Assembly (NCBI GenBank): GCA_023159155.1
Contig: JAJNNX010000010.1
Location: forward strand, 992,001-1,056,000
Source: Ustulina deusta
Lineage: Eukaryota; Ascomycota; Sordariomycetes; Xylariales; Xylariaceae
Length of the DNA stretch: 64,000 nucleotides
Direction: 5' to 3'
The notes under the pieces were generated by a model. The model searched no databases. It had not been told where the DNA came from and worked only from the letters and a program-made list of their open reading frames with translations. Of this stretch, positions 1 to 10,235 are shown piece after piece (positions within the stretch are counted from its first letter, which is position 1; every line of letters starts with the position of its first letter). The position numbers and the translations under genes are program-made.

Positions 1-292
1 AACTGTGGGCCAAATACGTCAGCCGGTCGCACAATTGTACCTAGGTCAGTACTTAGTACCTAGGAGGTCTCCTGCCAGGCCCGCACAGGCCACGTCCAGT
101 CAATTTAGCTCGCGTCGTGTTCCATCAAACGGGCGCGTCGAATCGCGTCTACAGTTTTCATGGGCCTGCACTGGTGCTGGTAGCGTCGGTCAACCATGAA
201 GACTCCATCAATGAGTCTCTGCAACTGATATTCAACGCACGATCCGCCGAAGAGGCGTCCGTTCCTCCTCACCCGCCACTTGCTGACTCAAC
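1..292 (+). promoter_or_regulatory. Upstream region of tof1 with a short uORF
   Basis: This is the region before the tof1 start at 293. It holds no convincing gene. A short upstream reading frame (ATG at 196, TGA at 226-228, 10 codons plus stop) lies in the probable 5' leader and could lower initiation at the main ATG. No clear TATA box was seen. Confidence 0.3.
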
Positions 293-3200
293 ATGGAGGC
301 GCAAGATGGACTGCCGGATATTGTCCATCCCGAAGTTCGGGCACACACCAACAGTCTTGTGTCTGCTGTAGGTTTCCTGGTTGCATGTACCTTCTGCCAT
401 GGCATTTTTCTGGCTGACTTGAGTCGTCGTGCAGCTTGGCGGTTTCAGCGCCGATGGGGACGATGAGGGGAGATATGTGCTGGGCGACTCGGCACTCGAG
501 GTTTTACGGGACATCAAGAAATGGCTTCGCTTCTACGACGAGAAAACCAATCGCATGGATGTTGCACGGTGCCTGTCCGAGGCGAACGTGATCGACGGCG
601 ACCTACTGCACATCCTCGCCGCCTGGCCCGAGAATGGCCCCGACAACAAGTTCAACGCGCGGGCCGCCCTCGCCTGCTTCGAGATCATGGTCCCCCTCAC
701 CTGGCCCTTGGAACGAGACCTCGAGCAGATGACCATCAACCACCACAGACACCTCCCCGTGCTCCAACTCGCCCAACTTGGTTACAAACGAGCCGTCATA
801 AACTACGATGCTGCTCAAATACTGCACACAGCCGTTCGAGTTGCATTGCCGTCCATGGCGCTCTCTCGGGGAGATCGGAGTGCTCGTGACGAAGGCATCA
901 TAAAGCTCGTTCTCCTCTTCCTGCGAAACGTGGCAATGATATCGCCTCCGCCCGGTGTCAAATATGACGGCGATGAGTCACAAATCTCTCGATCCGCCTT
1001 GATTGATGCGTTTTCCTACCAGGACATCTTTCTCACTATCCTAACCATCGCTTCCAATATTGGGGAGGATTTCAGCCAGGAAGGTGTTATACTGATGGAG
1101 ATTATATTCCATCTGGTGAAGCGAGTCGATGTTGCCAAGTTGTTTATGGGTGATGAGCTGTTGAGCAAGACAAAAGCGAACGAGCTTACGGCCATGATGA
1201 GCAAAGAAGCAGCGATGCATAGGCCATACAACCGCAAGGCCCCCTCTCGGCATAATCGATGGGGAACCATGATCTGGGTAGATCGTGGCGATGGCAAGAT
1301 GTCTACTGTTACTGGGCAAGATGCCCTATTGGATGCTGCGACCCGGCAACAGAAAATAGACAACAGCAAAGTCTTTCGGCCCCCCCGGAGACCAGCAAAG
1401 GATGAAATGGAACCTAAGGACCTTGGTCCTCCGGTCTCACTAAACACTCGAGCTCGCCAACAACTAAAAAATTTCGTCGAGGAATTCCTAGACTCGGGTT
1501 TCAACCCCCTGTTCCAACACACGCGAAAGAAGTTGGACGATCAGAAAGACTACATCTTCGAATATCATTCACGACAATTCTTTTATCTGGTCGCATGGTT
1601 TCTAGAAGCAGAAAGAGCCAGAAAGAAGGCGGACAAAAATAATCAATCGATAAATCCTGCCGATGTGGGGAGTTTCAACTTAGTAGCTGGCGTGCTCAAT
1701 CAGCATATGTTCATCACATTGAACCGGGCGATGGCCGATTCAATGGAAAACAAGCGCTGGCAAGAGTTATGCGCTACTATGAGATGCTTCACTCAAATCC
1801 TGCTAACTGTCCAAGAGATGCTTGAATCCGGCCACGAAGAGGATGAAGAAATTGCGGAGAATACATTGAGCCGTATCTTCTATGAAGAAGAGACACATGA
1901 TCGTGTGGCCAATATTGCCAAAAACTATAAAGATCAGGGCTTCGAGTACCTTGACGCCTGTACTGAGTTGACACATACCTATCTTCGAGTTCTAGAGGCA
2001 TATTCAAAGCAGAACGTAGACATGCAAGTCCGATCACGCCGTCAAGTACGAAAAAAACAGAAGGCAGCGAAAGCTGATGGCGAGGAGAACCCAGTTGCAG
2101 AGCAGGATGAGTCGGAAAATGATGAGGCGAACGCAGAACGGACGTCACGAGAACGTAAGTTTGATTTCAACCGATTTGCCAATCGCTTCATTCCCCAGGG
2201 CGTGGTTGATACGTTTGTCGCTTTCACAAAGTATTACCAAGACTTAAACGAAGCGCAACTGAAGCGGGCACATCGGTATTTCTATCGGATTGCCTTCAAG
2301 CAAGAGATGAGTGTAATGCTGTTTCGGGTCGACATTGTTCAGCTCTTTTACAGTATGATCAAGGGTCAAGAGCCGTTGGATAGCAATTGTAGCATGTTCA
2401 AAGAGTGGGAAGAGTTAGTCAAACAGATACTACGGAAATGTATCCGCAAGATCGAGGAACGACCACAACTGATCATCGAACTACTGTTCTCGAAAATTGC
2501 TGCGACCGCTCACTATCTAGAGTTTGGTTATGAGAAACAGACACTCTCAACTACCCAATCTAGACCCGGCGCAGAGCTTGAGTTCCGGCACATTGTGGAG
2601 AGAGACCAGCAGATCGCAATTGCAGTTGGCGTTTTGCTTGACAAAAATCTAGCACACCATGTCAAATGGGTTAAGGACCAGCTATCAAATGCAATCGAGG
2701 AGAGGAAGGCATGGGAGAATGCAGAGAAAGCCATATCATCCGTTGAGCCACCAGAAACTGCAGAGCGTCCCGAAGATGTGACCGCAAAAGAGGCGCCGTT
2801 AGTTTGTAAGTTCTGCGTTGTGTACCTTTCTTGATATCTGGACTGACAATCTCCAGCCATACGACCGGATGATGATTCGCGCCGTACAGCTATGTTCAAA
2901 AACTCTCACCTCAGACTTCTAATGAATTTGGCCGGATTTAAGCGACTTGCCCCTACATTAGACGAGACTCCTGAATCTTCCTGGATAGTTCCGGCGCATC
3001 TATCGTCTGAGCAACTGCAAGACTCGCTTGACCTGATCAATAAAGCAGAATTTGACCCACCTACCTTTGAAGATGGTACATTAGCTCAAGACCAATTGAG
3101 ACGTAAAACGGCACCAAGAAAGAAAGCTGTCTTTGACGACGACGAAGAAGGTATCGATGATGACGATATCTTGTTTCCCGCTGGCGGGCCAACCAATAGA

Positions 3201-3872
3201 AAGGTTGCCGACGGTTTCCTCGATAAGCCTAAAAAGACAAGGCGTCGCCGTCGTCGCAGCGATGCCGAGCCGTTGACCGAGGAGCAGCTCGAAGAAAAAG
3301 AACGCATTCGCCGAGAACGCGAGCGAGCGAAAGCGAAACGCTTCAAGAGCGAACTCTTTGTGCATGCGAGTGATGACGAATCGGATGACGAGGAGCGGTG
3401 GGCCGAATTCTACGCCAATGAGGAGCGGATACGACAGAAACAGAAAACTGTTGCACTTGGTGCCTCTAATAAACCCTCGGGTCCTACCTTAGTCACAACA
3501 GCGGAGAAGCGAAAGGCTAACGCTCTCGGCTCGGACGACAGCGATAATGACGATGACCTGATGATGACACAAGGCTCGGTGCCGAGAAGACTGAATAGCA
3601 GAGCGCCCGTAACTGACCACGATGATGACGAAGAGGATGCGTCGGGGACAGACAATACACTCCTCTCGTCGACCTCATTAGTTGGCTCCACATCAGGTGC
3701 TAAGCGGAGACGAGTTTCTAAGGAGCCAAGCTCACCAGCGCCTCCTAGGAACGCAGACGAAGATCAAATCATGGAAGATGCGGACGACGACATCCCTGCA
3801 TCGAAGCCGACCCAACAGCGTCGACCAAGGGCTAGGGCAGGGTTCATCGTAGATAGTAGTGATGAAGAATAA
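293..3872 (+). CDS. tof1: Tof1/Swi1/Timeless replication fork-protection protein
   Basis: Probable orthologue of yeast Tof1 and fission-yeast Swi1 (Timeless family). With Csm3/Swi3 this nuclear protein forms the fork-protection complex, which stabilises stalled replisomes and supports the S-phase checkpoint. Inferred exons are 293-367, 435-2805 and 2857-3872, giving 1153 residues, within the usual fungal range. The first exon encodes 25 residues and ends ...NSLVSA, joining in frame to [12 protein letters not shown]. The second intron restores a Ser codon. The N-terminal half carries the Timeless domain ([18 protein letters not shown] near residue 50, then helical repeats). A basic/acidic linker ([12 protein letters not shown]) follows, then the C-terminal Timeless region. 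The last 250 residues are acidic and Lys/Arg-rich and end in [10 protein letters not shown], a typical tail for fungal Tof1. The ATG at 293 was chosen because the longest open frame lacks an ATG at its 5' end. Confidence 0.93.
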
Positions 3873-4502
3873 TGAATGGCCGGGTATGAGGGTTGCATAA
3901 AGGCATGGCGTTTTTGATAGCATGCAAAGGGTCTAGGCGTAGTTATGTTGTATATGTGGATTTGGATTAGGATAGTCCTCTGGGTCTGATTATAGTCACG
4001 ATGCCCTATAAAATTACCACTGTTCATCAACCTCGAGGTTCTCGTTCATTTTCACATCAGAGTGGAATGTATGTAGATAAGTAGCCAAAGTACAAGCTCA
4101 TCTGAAGAGTAAGAAGAATAATCAGCTTTCCAATTTGCAATATCGTTGGGTAGAAATTCGACGAAGCAAGCCCTGATTCTAAATACCAAGTGAGCAAGCG
4201 TGCACTTGATGGATTTCGGACAATATGTGTAAAAGGCCAATTCAATATAATTCGTCCAAACTCATAAGCTGTAAGCTGAGAAGGCCATTAGATGGCATGA
4301 TTGGGGTCCCGATAAGATGAGATGTACGAAATTGTAAACGTATACCTAGTTAACGAGGGATATATATTGAACGGACTGCCTACTATATAGTACACTTTCA
4401 CCCTAGATTCGCCAATGCCGTCCGTCCGTCCCTTCACTACATTTCGTTTCAACTGAAAGTGGCACCGCACCGGCAGTCTCTTTCTTATTCGACTGCAGCT
4501 GC
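3873..4502. other. Convergent intergenic region between tof1 and metallothionein
   Basis: AT-rich spacer between two genes that run toward each other. It should hold the 3' UTR and polyadenylation signals of both. No coding sequence or RNA gene was recognised. Confidence 0.6.
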
Positions 4503-4768
4503 TTATTTCTTCTACTCGAGGATCAGGAACGGCGGTTCTCGCAAGACGCAACTTGTGATATATCGGCATTATTGGGCTAAAATAACGAAAAAGGGATTAA
4601 ACAAAAAAAAGGAAAGGGAGAGAGGTTCGTTCGGGCTGAGGTCGGAGATATGATGATGGTTGGTACACTCACGGGGCAGTCGGAGCATCCGCAGTTCGCA
4701 CCACATTTGCAGTCGCCTGCTGCGGCGCAGGTGCAGGCGCCGGTATCGGTGTTGCAATTGCAGGCCAT
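4503..4768 (-). CDS. Small cysteine-rich metallothionein
   Basis: A metallothionein-like peptide that would bind Cu(I), Zn or Cd through thiolate clusters in the cytosol. The first exon (4673-4768) encodes 32 residues with four CxC pairs (residues 3/5, 12/14, 20/22, 26/28) plus Cys31, nine Cys in all, and ends CGCSDCP. A strong GTGAGT donor follows. The best in-phase acceptor that gives a family-like end is TAG at 4512-4514, leaving a terminal exon of only Lys-Lys-stop (4503-4511) and an intron of 161 bp. The product is then 34 residues, in the size range of fungal metallothioneins (about 22-60). If the intron is not removed, a longer non-metallothionein tail would be read. The Cys-rich exon is certain to the eye; the 3' splice choice is an inference. 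A TATA box lies upstream at 4993-5000. Confidence 0.82.
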
Positions 4769-4992
4769 GGTTGGTTGGTGTGTTGTTCTTCGACTTCTAG
4801 ACTCCGTTAGCGCCGGGGCCGGAATAAAAGGAAAAAGTTACGTTGCTTTCAGTTACGACACATCTGAGTATGGGCATAAACTCACATTGGACTACGATGT
4901 TGCGGGGATTAGCGTCGTCTGACTGGCTGGTCTGGTCGGTGGTGAGCAAAAGGGGACATAAGGTGTCCAGCAAGGTCCTCGATCTATTCAGG

Positions 4993-5000
4993 TATTTATA
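4993..5000 (-). promoter_or_regulatory. TATA box of the metallothionein gene
   Basis: The minus strand reads GGGCTATAAATACC, a strong TATAAATA element 225 bases before the metallothionein ATG. Transcription would start near 4965, giving a leader of about 200 bases. TATA promoters are usual for inducible stress genes, which suits metal induction, but no copper or metal-response element was confirmed. Confidence 0.55.
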
Positions 5001-5202
5001 GCCCTCGAGTCTCTCGTTCCCCGCAGTCGGGTTAAGTTCGAGAAACTATGGGCAGCGGCAGCGGTGTCTCCTCAGGACGTTGGACCTGGACGTCAGCATT
5101 GAGCATAGAAGCCAATGAGACCGGAGAGCCTCCGCAGCCTGGCTGGAGCTAGGTAGTGAGTGCGCCGCTTATGACGACTTCGAGGTGTCATGGCTATGTC
5201 AC

Positions 5203-5218
5203 CCACCTAGCTAGGTGG
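5203..5218. repeat. 16-bp perfect palindrome
   Basis: CCACCTAG followed by CTAGGTGG is a perfect inverted repeat without spacer. It lies about 210 bases upstream of the metallothionein TATA box. ACCTAGGT-like words are frequent throughout this window, so it may be compositional rather than an operator. Confidence 0.6.
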
Positions 5219-5386
5219 TGAACAACTCGGACACCTGTAACGTCAGATACCTAATCGAAAGTTGTGGGATTGCCGGCTCACAGCTAAAATGGTAGGTATA
5301 CTGTAGATTAAATCCTAGTAGCGCTCAGTACAGCTGGCTTGCTCGCTGTAGGACAAGTACGAGGCACTAGAGGGTACGAACGTTTC

Positions 5387-5431
5387 GAGAGTGATGATGT
5401 AGCGCCGTCTCTTTATAATATCATCACTCTC
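5387..5431. repeat. 12-bp perfect inverted repeat with 21-nt spacer
   Basis: GAGAGTGATGAT (5387-5398) is repeated in reverse complement as ATCATCACTCTC (5420-5431). In RNA it would form a 12-bp stem with a 21-nt loop. It lies between the metallothionein promoter and the end of the formate dehydrogenase gene. It could be a hairpin or the remains of a small element; no flanking target duplication was noticed. Confidence 0.6.
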
Positions 5432-5851
5432 ACAGCCCTTGTTAGTACTTATGTAAAATAAATAGGATATTTACGGGGACACAGGTAGCCTTGAAGTTGG
5501 AAGAGGGTTAAGGGGGGGTTTGAGCATAATAAATTTGATCAGTGTATTCCTGTCGTCGGTGCAACTCTGGTCCGGTACATTGCGTAGGACCAAGGCTATG
5601 AACGGTCTATCCCTTTCCCTTTCAATTACTTCTCATTCATTGTGTTTGATAATATAAAAGCTAGCGCATGACGCTGCTATGCCGCTGACCGGATCTCCAT
5701 GAGCGAAAAAAATAAAAACGATGTTGAGCCAAGTCATCCCAAGGGGAAGAGCCTTCTGAAAATATATATCATGATCATAAAAAAGATAAATTCACGCATT
5801 CCTTCTCTCCGTCTATGAAATGAGAACCGCTCGCATATGTAGTTTATTAAA

Positions 5852-7639
5852 TTAGGCCTTAGTTCGCTGGCCGTACGCCTTCGTTACGTAGTCGCCGTCT
5901 TTGACGATGAGATCCTCTGGCCGGTAGTCGTGCTTGCCGGTGAGATAGCTGTCGATGATAGCCTTGGTGCCGTCGGCGTAGCGCTTCTGGGCGTCGAGCG
6001 AGGTACCAGACATGTGGGGGACCATGGCGTTGCCGCCGTCCCAGGGGTTCTTGGCGGTGCGCAGAGGGTGATCCGCGGGGGCGGGCTGCGGGAACCAGAC
6101 ATCGCCACCGTATCCTCGCAGGTGACCGCTCTTCAGAGCCTCGGCAACGTCCTCCTTGACGACAATGGCACCACGGGCGGTGTTGACGAGCCATGAGCCT
6201 TGAGAGGAATTAGTAACGAGTTATCCCGGATATACGAAGGCGAAAAGTTCCTATCTAGATAGGCAATGCAAAAATAACTTACCGGGCTTCATCTTAGCAA
6301 TGAGGTCCTTGTTGAACAGGCCACGGGTCTTCTCGTGCAAGGGGCAGTTGATTGTGACGACATCGCACTGCGCAAGCATCTCCTCGAGGCTCTCTACCCG
6401 GCGGCAGCCGATCTCCTTCTCGACCTCGGGCTTTAGGGGCTGGTAATCGAAGTACAGCAGCTCCTTGCAGTCGAATGGCTTCAGGCGGCGCAGCACACGC
6501 TCGCCGATACGACCGACGGCGACGGTGCCGACGACCTTGCCCTCAAGATCATACTCATTCTTCGCCGCCGCCGCAACATCCCAGCCACCAGCCTCGACCT
6601 GCTCGTGCGCGGGGACAAAGTTACGGACCAGGACGAGGATGGTCATGACGACGTGCTCGGCGACTGAGACAACATTGGAGCCAGTGACTTCAGCGACTAT
6701 GATACCTCCATTTGTCGTGTTGGCGGCGTTGAGATCTACGTGATCGGAACCGATACCAGCAGTAACGGCGAGCTTGAGCTTCTTGGCCTTAGCTAGACGT
6801 TCAGCTGTCAGGTAACCGGGGTGGAATCTACCCTGTGTTAGTTTACGAATACTATCGGTCCTAGTGTGCAGCGCCAAGAGATCTGGGGTACACGTACGGT
6901 GTTGTGATGATGATTTCGGCATCCACTAGCTCTTTATCGAAGGTAGAGTCCTCGCCCTCTTTATCGGATGTAGTCACAAGCGTGTGGCCCTGGTCCTCCA
7001 ACCATTTACGGATGCCGAGCTCATTCTCGGTGGTTCCAAGTAAGGCAGGTTGCTGTAATTAAGAAAAAACCCAGAAATCCAATTAGTCGATATTCACCAG
7101 ACCTGCAGCAGTTCTCAAGTGGGGGAAACTTTGGTGATGGACGGGACATGGTCTTGGTTACCCCACACTCATTCATCCTGACGCTTTCTCTCTAACTGGA
7201 GTCACATGCAGGGAGATTCCAACGCCAAGGAATCGTGTCATTGGCTAGGTATCTATATTGTAGAAAGAAGCCGTACACCAGCTGGGAAGTCCACGGCATG
7301 AGGTGACCCGGGGGTTGGACTAGGAGTGGGTAAAGTGGAAGGAAATCCGCAAGATCTACATACCTGTTTGGCGTGCACGCCACCATCATATAGGACAGCC
7401 AGAACTTTGACCTTTTCACGTTTTGTCGTCAGCAAACGAGCCGAAGCAGGAGCCCCGAGAGAGGGGGAGGTAAATAATTTTGATGTATTGCTCTTGGATG
7501 CCAAAGCCGCACGTGAGGTTAAACCTCGTAGGGTTGCCGCTGGGCGAGCATGGCTAGAAAAGCGAGCTGCTAACGAGGTAGGAAGTGCCCTGGAGACGGG
7601 ACGAGTGCAACGGGGGAGGGAACGGGTGAAGAGTACCAT
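5852..7639 (-). CDS. NAD-dependent formate dehydrogenase with N-terminal mitochondrial-type extension
   Basis: D-2-hydroxyacid dehydrogenase superfamily enzyme that oxidises formate to CO2 with NAD+. Inferred exons on the minus strand are 7364-7639, 7052-6898, 6827-6283 and 6198-5852, giving 440 residues. The catalytic core starts at [11 protein letters not shown] near residue 77. It continues with [11 protein letters not shown], the NAD-binding loop [24 protein letters not shown] (catalytic Arg), VWFPQPAP (Gln) and MVPHMSGTS (His/Ser), all hallmarks of formate dehydrogenase. An Ala replaces the first Gly of the dinucleotide loop, as is common in this family. Splice joins recreate TTPFHPGYLT and MKPGSWLVNT. 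The first 75 residues are rich in Arg, Ser and Ala with almost no acidic residues, a mitochondrial presequence pattern. The core has no Met before it, so the extension must be translated. The first intron (311 bp) is the longest of the gene. Confidence 0.93.
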
Positions 7640-9256
7640 TTTGAATATTGGAGTCTATGTCGACTAAAAGAAATAAGGCGTCTATAATTTCGAGTGAGGG
7701 TGAATTAACTGATCCCGAGGAACTTCTTAAGTAGTTATACGTGAGTAAAGCAATCGTACAGACAGTACCAAGAGGATTCAGTTATGATGGAATGAAGGTG
7801 AGGATGAGAGAAGAGAACCGAAGACGTTACAACGGGGGGAGAGCCCTGGCATTTATGGTCGTCGACAGGGCACGATCGAGGCATGAAAAAGAAACCCGCT
7901 GGTCCATTCAAATGGAACAGGGGCCTTGAGACATACAGCCCGGCACTACCACGCATCAAAACAGATCCAGGGATTGAGGGGTAATGGCTTCCTATCGCAA
8001 TGTCGGTATCGGGTAATATCATCAGCTATAAATTCGCCGGTCACCTGCGGTTGACACATTGCTCCCTATTCGCCGAGCTATATCGCCCTTGGCTAGCTGC
8101 AATGCTCAGGAGCGCGGCTGCTGGGACCGGAATAGCAACTCCAGAAAACGAGTCGTGCCATTCACGAGACGGACAGACCCCCCCGCACTTGCAGATCCCC
8201 TTTCTACGTATTTCCCCAAGTGACACAGAGCCGCGAATGCGATGCGCGGTTGGGATCGCAGTGCCGTTTAGCACTATACGCCCTAGAGCTGGTATTGGGT
8301 CAATTAGACCTCATGGATCGGGCTAGCTCCCTCGGCCCCGCGCCGGACAGGTCTCGGGGATGGTTCGGCGTGTTGATGATGGTTGTTGTGCGACTGACTT
8401 GTTTACTTATGCCGATGGTCCGGTCAGAAGAGCGCTTATTCAGATTCGAAGTTTGACCAGTCCCTCCCTCCTGGCAGAGTGGATTACTATACGAGGGGAT
8501 TGCCCTGCAATGTCCACCTTCGACCGTTGGAATAGATGGCGGTGACTCGGTTCGCAGAGCGAGTGATAGATTCCAAAAAGTGGTTTCGGTCGTCGGTGAA
8601 GTGGAGAGCGCTGATGAACATAACCTGTGGAGAAGCTTGGCTTGCCATCCGGGTGGAAGCTGGCATCATAGTGCACCTGTGCACTGGGTAGCCGCATACA
8701 ACATCCGATCTGGCCCACAGACGGCTCTTTTTACTGCATAGCGAGTTGTGCTGGACACTGCGCTGGACTTAGTATTCGTTTGACAAGTGCCTGAACACAT
8801 CTGCAGAGAGGCGTTGCCTCGGACAGCGGATGCAGAGACGGACACAGCATATCCAGTTACCTAAGCGCGGAATTTTCGTACGACCTGACGCCTATGCGGA
8901 GCGCTAGTTGTGGCAATTTGGACCCAAGCGTCTTGGTTTCCGAGACGCCGAACTCCAACTCAACAGATTCCATTAGGTGTTTGCTGTTATCGAGGTCTAG
9001 ATAGATTCTGTTACGAAATCGGGAGCCTACGCCAAGCCGACACTTATCACCCCGAGATTATATCGTGGATTATCCAGTTACAATCACTGTTTGAATTCCG
9101 GAGTTGGATAGTCAAATCAAATCATACCCGCCACCAATTACTCAACTCGACAGCCTCAAAAAACACTGACAGATTAACGACTCAAGGGGTTGTATTGATC
9201 GCGATTCTAGATATAGAGTGATAGGGTTTCCGAGTCACGAGGACAGAGGGAAGACG
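7640..9256. other. Intergenic region upstream of formate dehydrogenase, with a coding-like fragment
   Basis: About 1.6 kb. The first few hundred bases should contain the formate dehydrogenase promoter; no clear TATA element was seen. A short stretch at 8487-8718 has coding-like codon use (listed separately). Nothing else was recognised. Confidence 0.5.
8487..8718 (-). pseudogene. Coding-like gene remnant, family unknown
   Basis: The minus strand reads ISALHFTDDRNHFLESITRS and then NRVTAIYSNGRRWTLQGN before a stop codon. Codon choice is C-ending in the manner of real fungal exons. Just upstream a second frame reads VHYDASFHPDGKPSFSTG up to a CCACAG that looks like a 3' splice site, so two exons or a frameshifted relic are possible. 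I do not recognise the family, and no start or upstream exon was found. Confidence 0.22.
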
Positions 9257-10235
9257 CTATAGGGTGAAAAATGCAACGCCAGCCAGCATGATAGCCAACA
9301 GCGACGTGCTTGCTCGCTGCGAGACTGCGGCGGCTGTGATAGGACTTTGCGAAGGTGGACTCCCGGAACTGGTGCCATTGCCGCGCCCCGTTGTTGAGTT
9401 TGACGCAGTCGAATCTGCTACAGGGCCGGGGTTCGTCACATTGAAGAAGTTCCCGGCAACGACCTTGTCCGCCAGCCCAGCCGACGTCAGGACGCTTTGG
9501 GCATTGAAACCCTGTCGATTCGCCGCCGCCGCCTGGAGCGTCGACAACGCTTCCTCCGAGGCGTCTGATGTGTCGACGATAATCTCCGTGCTGTGAGACT
9601 CTGTGTTAGTGATTGCCCCCTTGAGTAGATAAGATCTGTAAGCGCTTTGGGAGCATGCAGAAACCGTCAAGACATGATTCTAGTACAGGGTCCCTCAACT
9701 CTTGAAACTGATTGAAGCAGGAAAACTCCACTAGGAATTACTGACTACGTATGAGAGAGCGGGATCCGGGCGGGCGGTGAGGGACCTAAGTATGGAGCAA
9801 AAGCGGCCTCGTCCTGCGGTACGGAAAGGACGAATGCAGTGAAAGAGTCCGTCGTGGTGTTCAAGGGAACGGCCGATGAGCTCTGTGTGAGGCCGGTCTG
9901 CATCCAATGCAGCAGCGTGTTCGTTTGAGGTGGATTATCGGTTGGGATGTCAAGGTCGATCATCAAAATCGCGAATGACGACCCATCAAGCTTGCTCTGC
10001 GTCGCAAGCGTGGGCGGTGTCTGCGTGGCTAGCTCGCTACTCAGTCACGATTCACATGCGATCCCGTCCAGTCCTCAGACTTACTGTTTTTCGCAACCAC
10101 CACACCGTCGAGCGCCGCGACATTTCCAAACACCACCAGAACGCTCGTTTCGCTGCCCGGCTCGAAACCTGCAGGCGTCGCGGCCAGCGCGCTCGACATC
10201 AACGCCGCCAGCGCTGGGATGTATTTCGACAGCAT
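9257..10235 (-). CDS. Secreted PEBP-like protein with GPI-anchor signal
   Basis: Phosphatidylethanolamine-binding-protein-like fold made for the cell surface. Inferred exons are 10235-10085, 10028-9749 and 9590-9257, giving 254 residues. The N-terminus is a signal peptide (MLSKYIPALAALMSSALAA). The PEBP core shows ILMIDLDIPTDNPPQTNTLL, then HWMQTGL and GPSPPARIPLSH, equivalent to the DPDAP and GPPxGxH-type regions. A stretch EIIVDTSDASEEALSTLQ follows, then ANRQGFNAQSVL and VVAGNFFNVTNPGP. The tail is Ser/Thr/Gly-rich and ends in a hydrophobic segment (LLAIMLAGVAFFTL), typical of a GPI-anchor signal. The second intron is uncertain: a nearer in-phase TTACAG acceptor would add about 20 residues before EIIVDTS. 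The ligand and role of this fungal surface family are not established. Confidence 0.78.

Larger units (their letters stand above)
4769..5851. other. Intergenic region between metallothionein promoter and formate dehydrogenase 3' end
   Basis: About 1.1 kb with no supported gene. The first 250-450 bases are the metallothionein promoter and leader (minus strand). The middle carries a 16-bp palindrome (5203-5218) and a 12-bp inverted repeat (5387-5431). The AT-rich end near 5700-5850 is the likely 3' UTR of the formate dehydrogenase gene. Confidence 0.6.
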
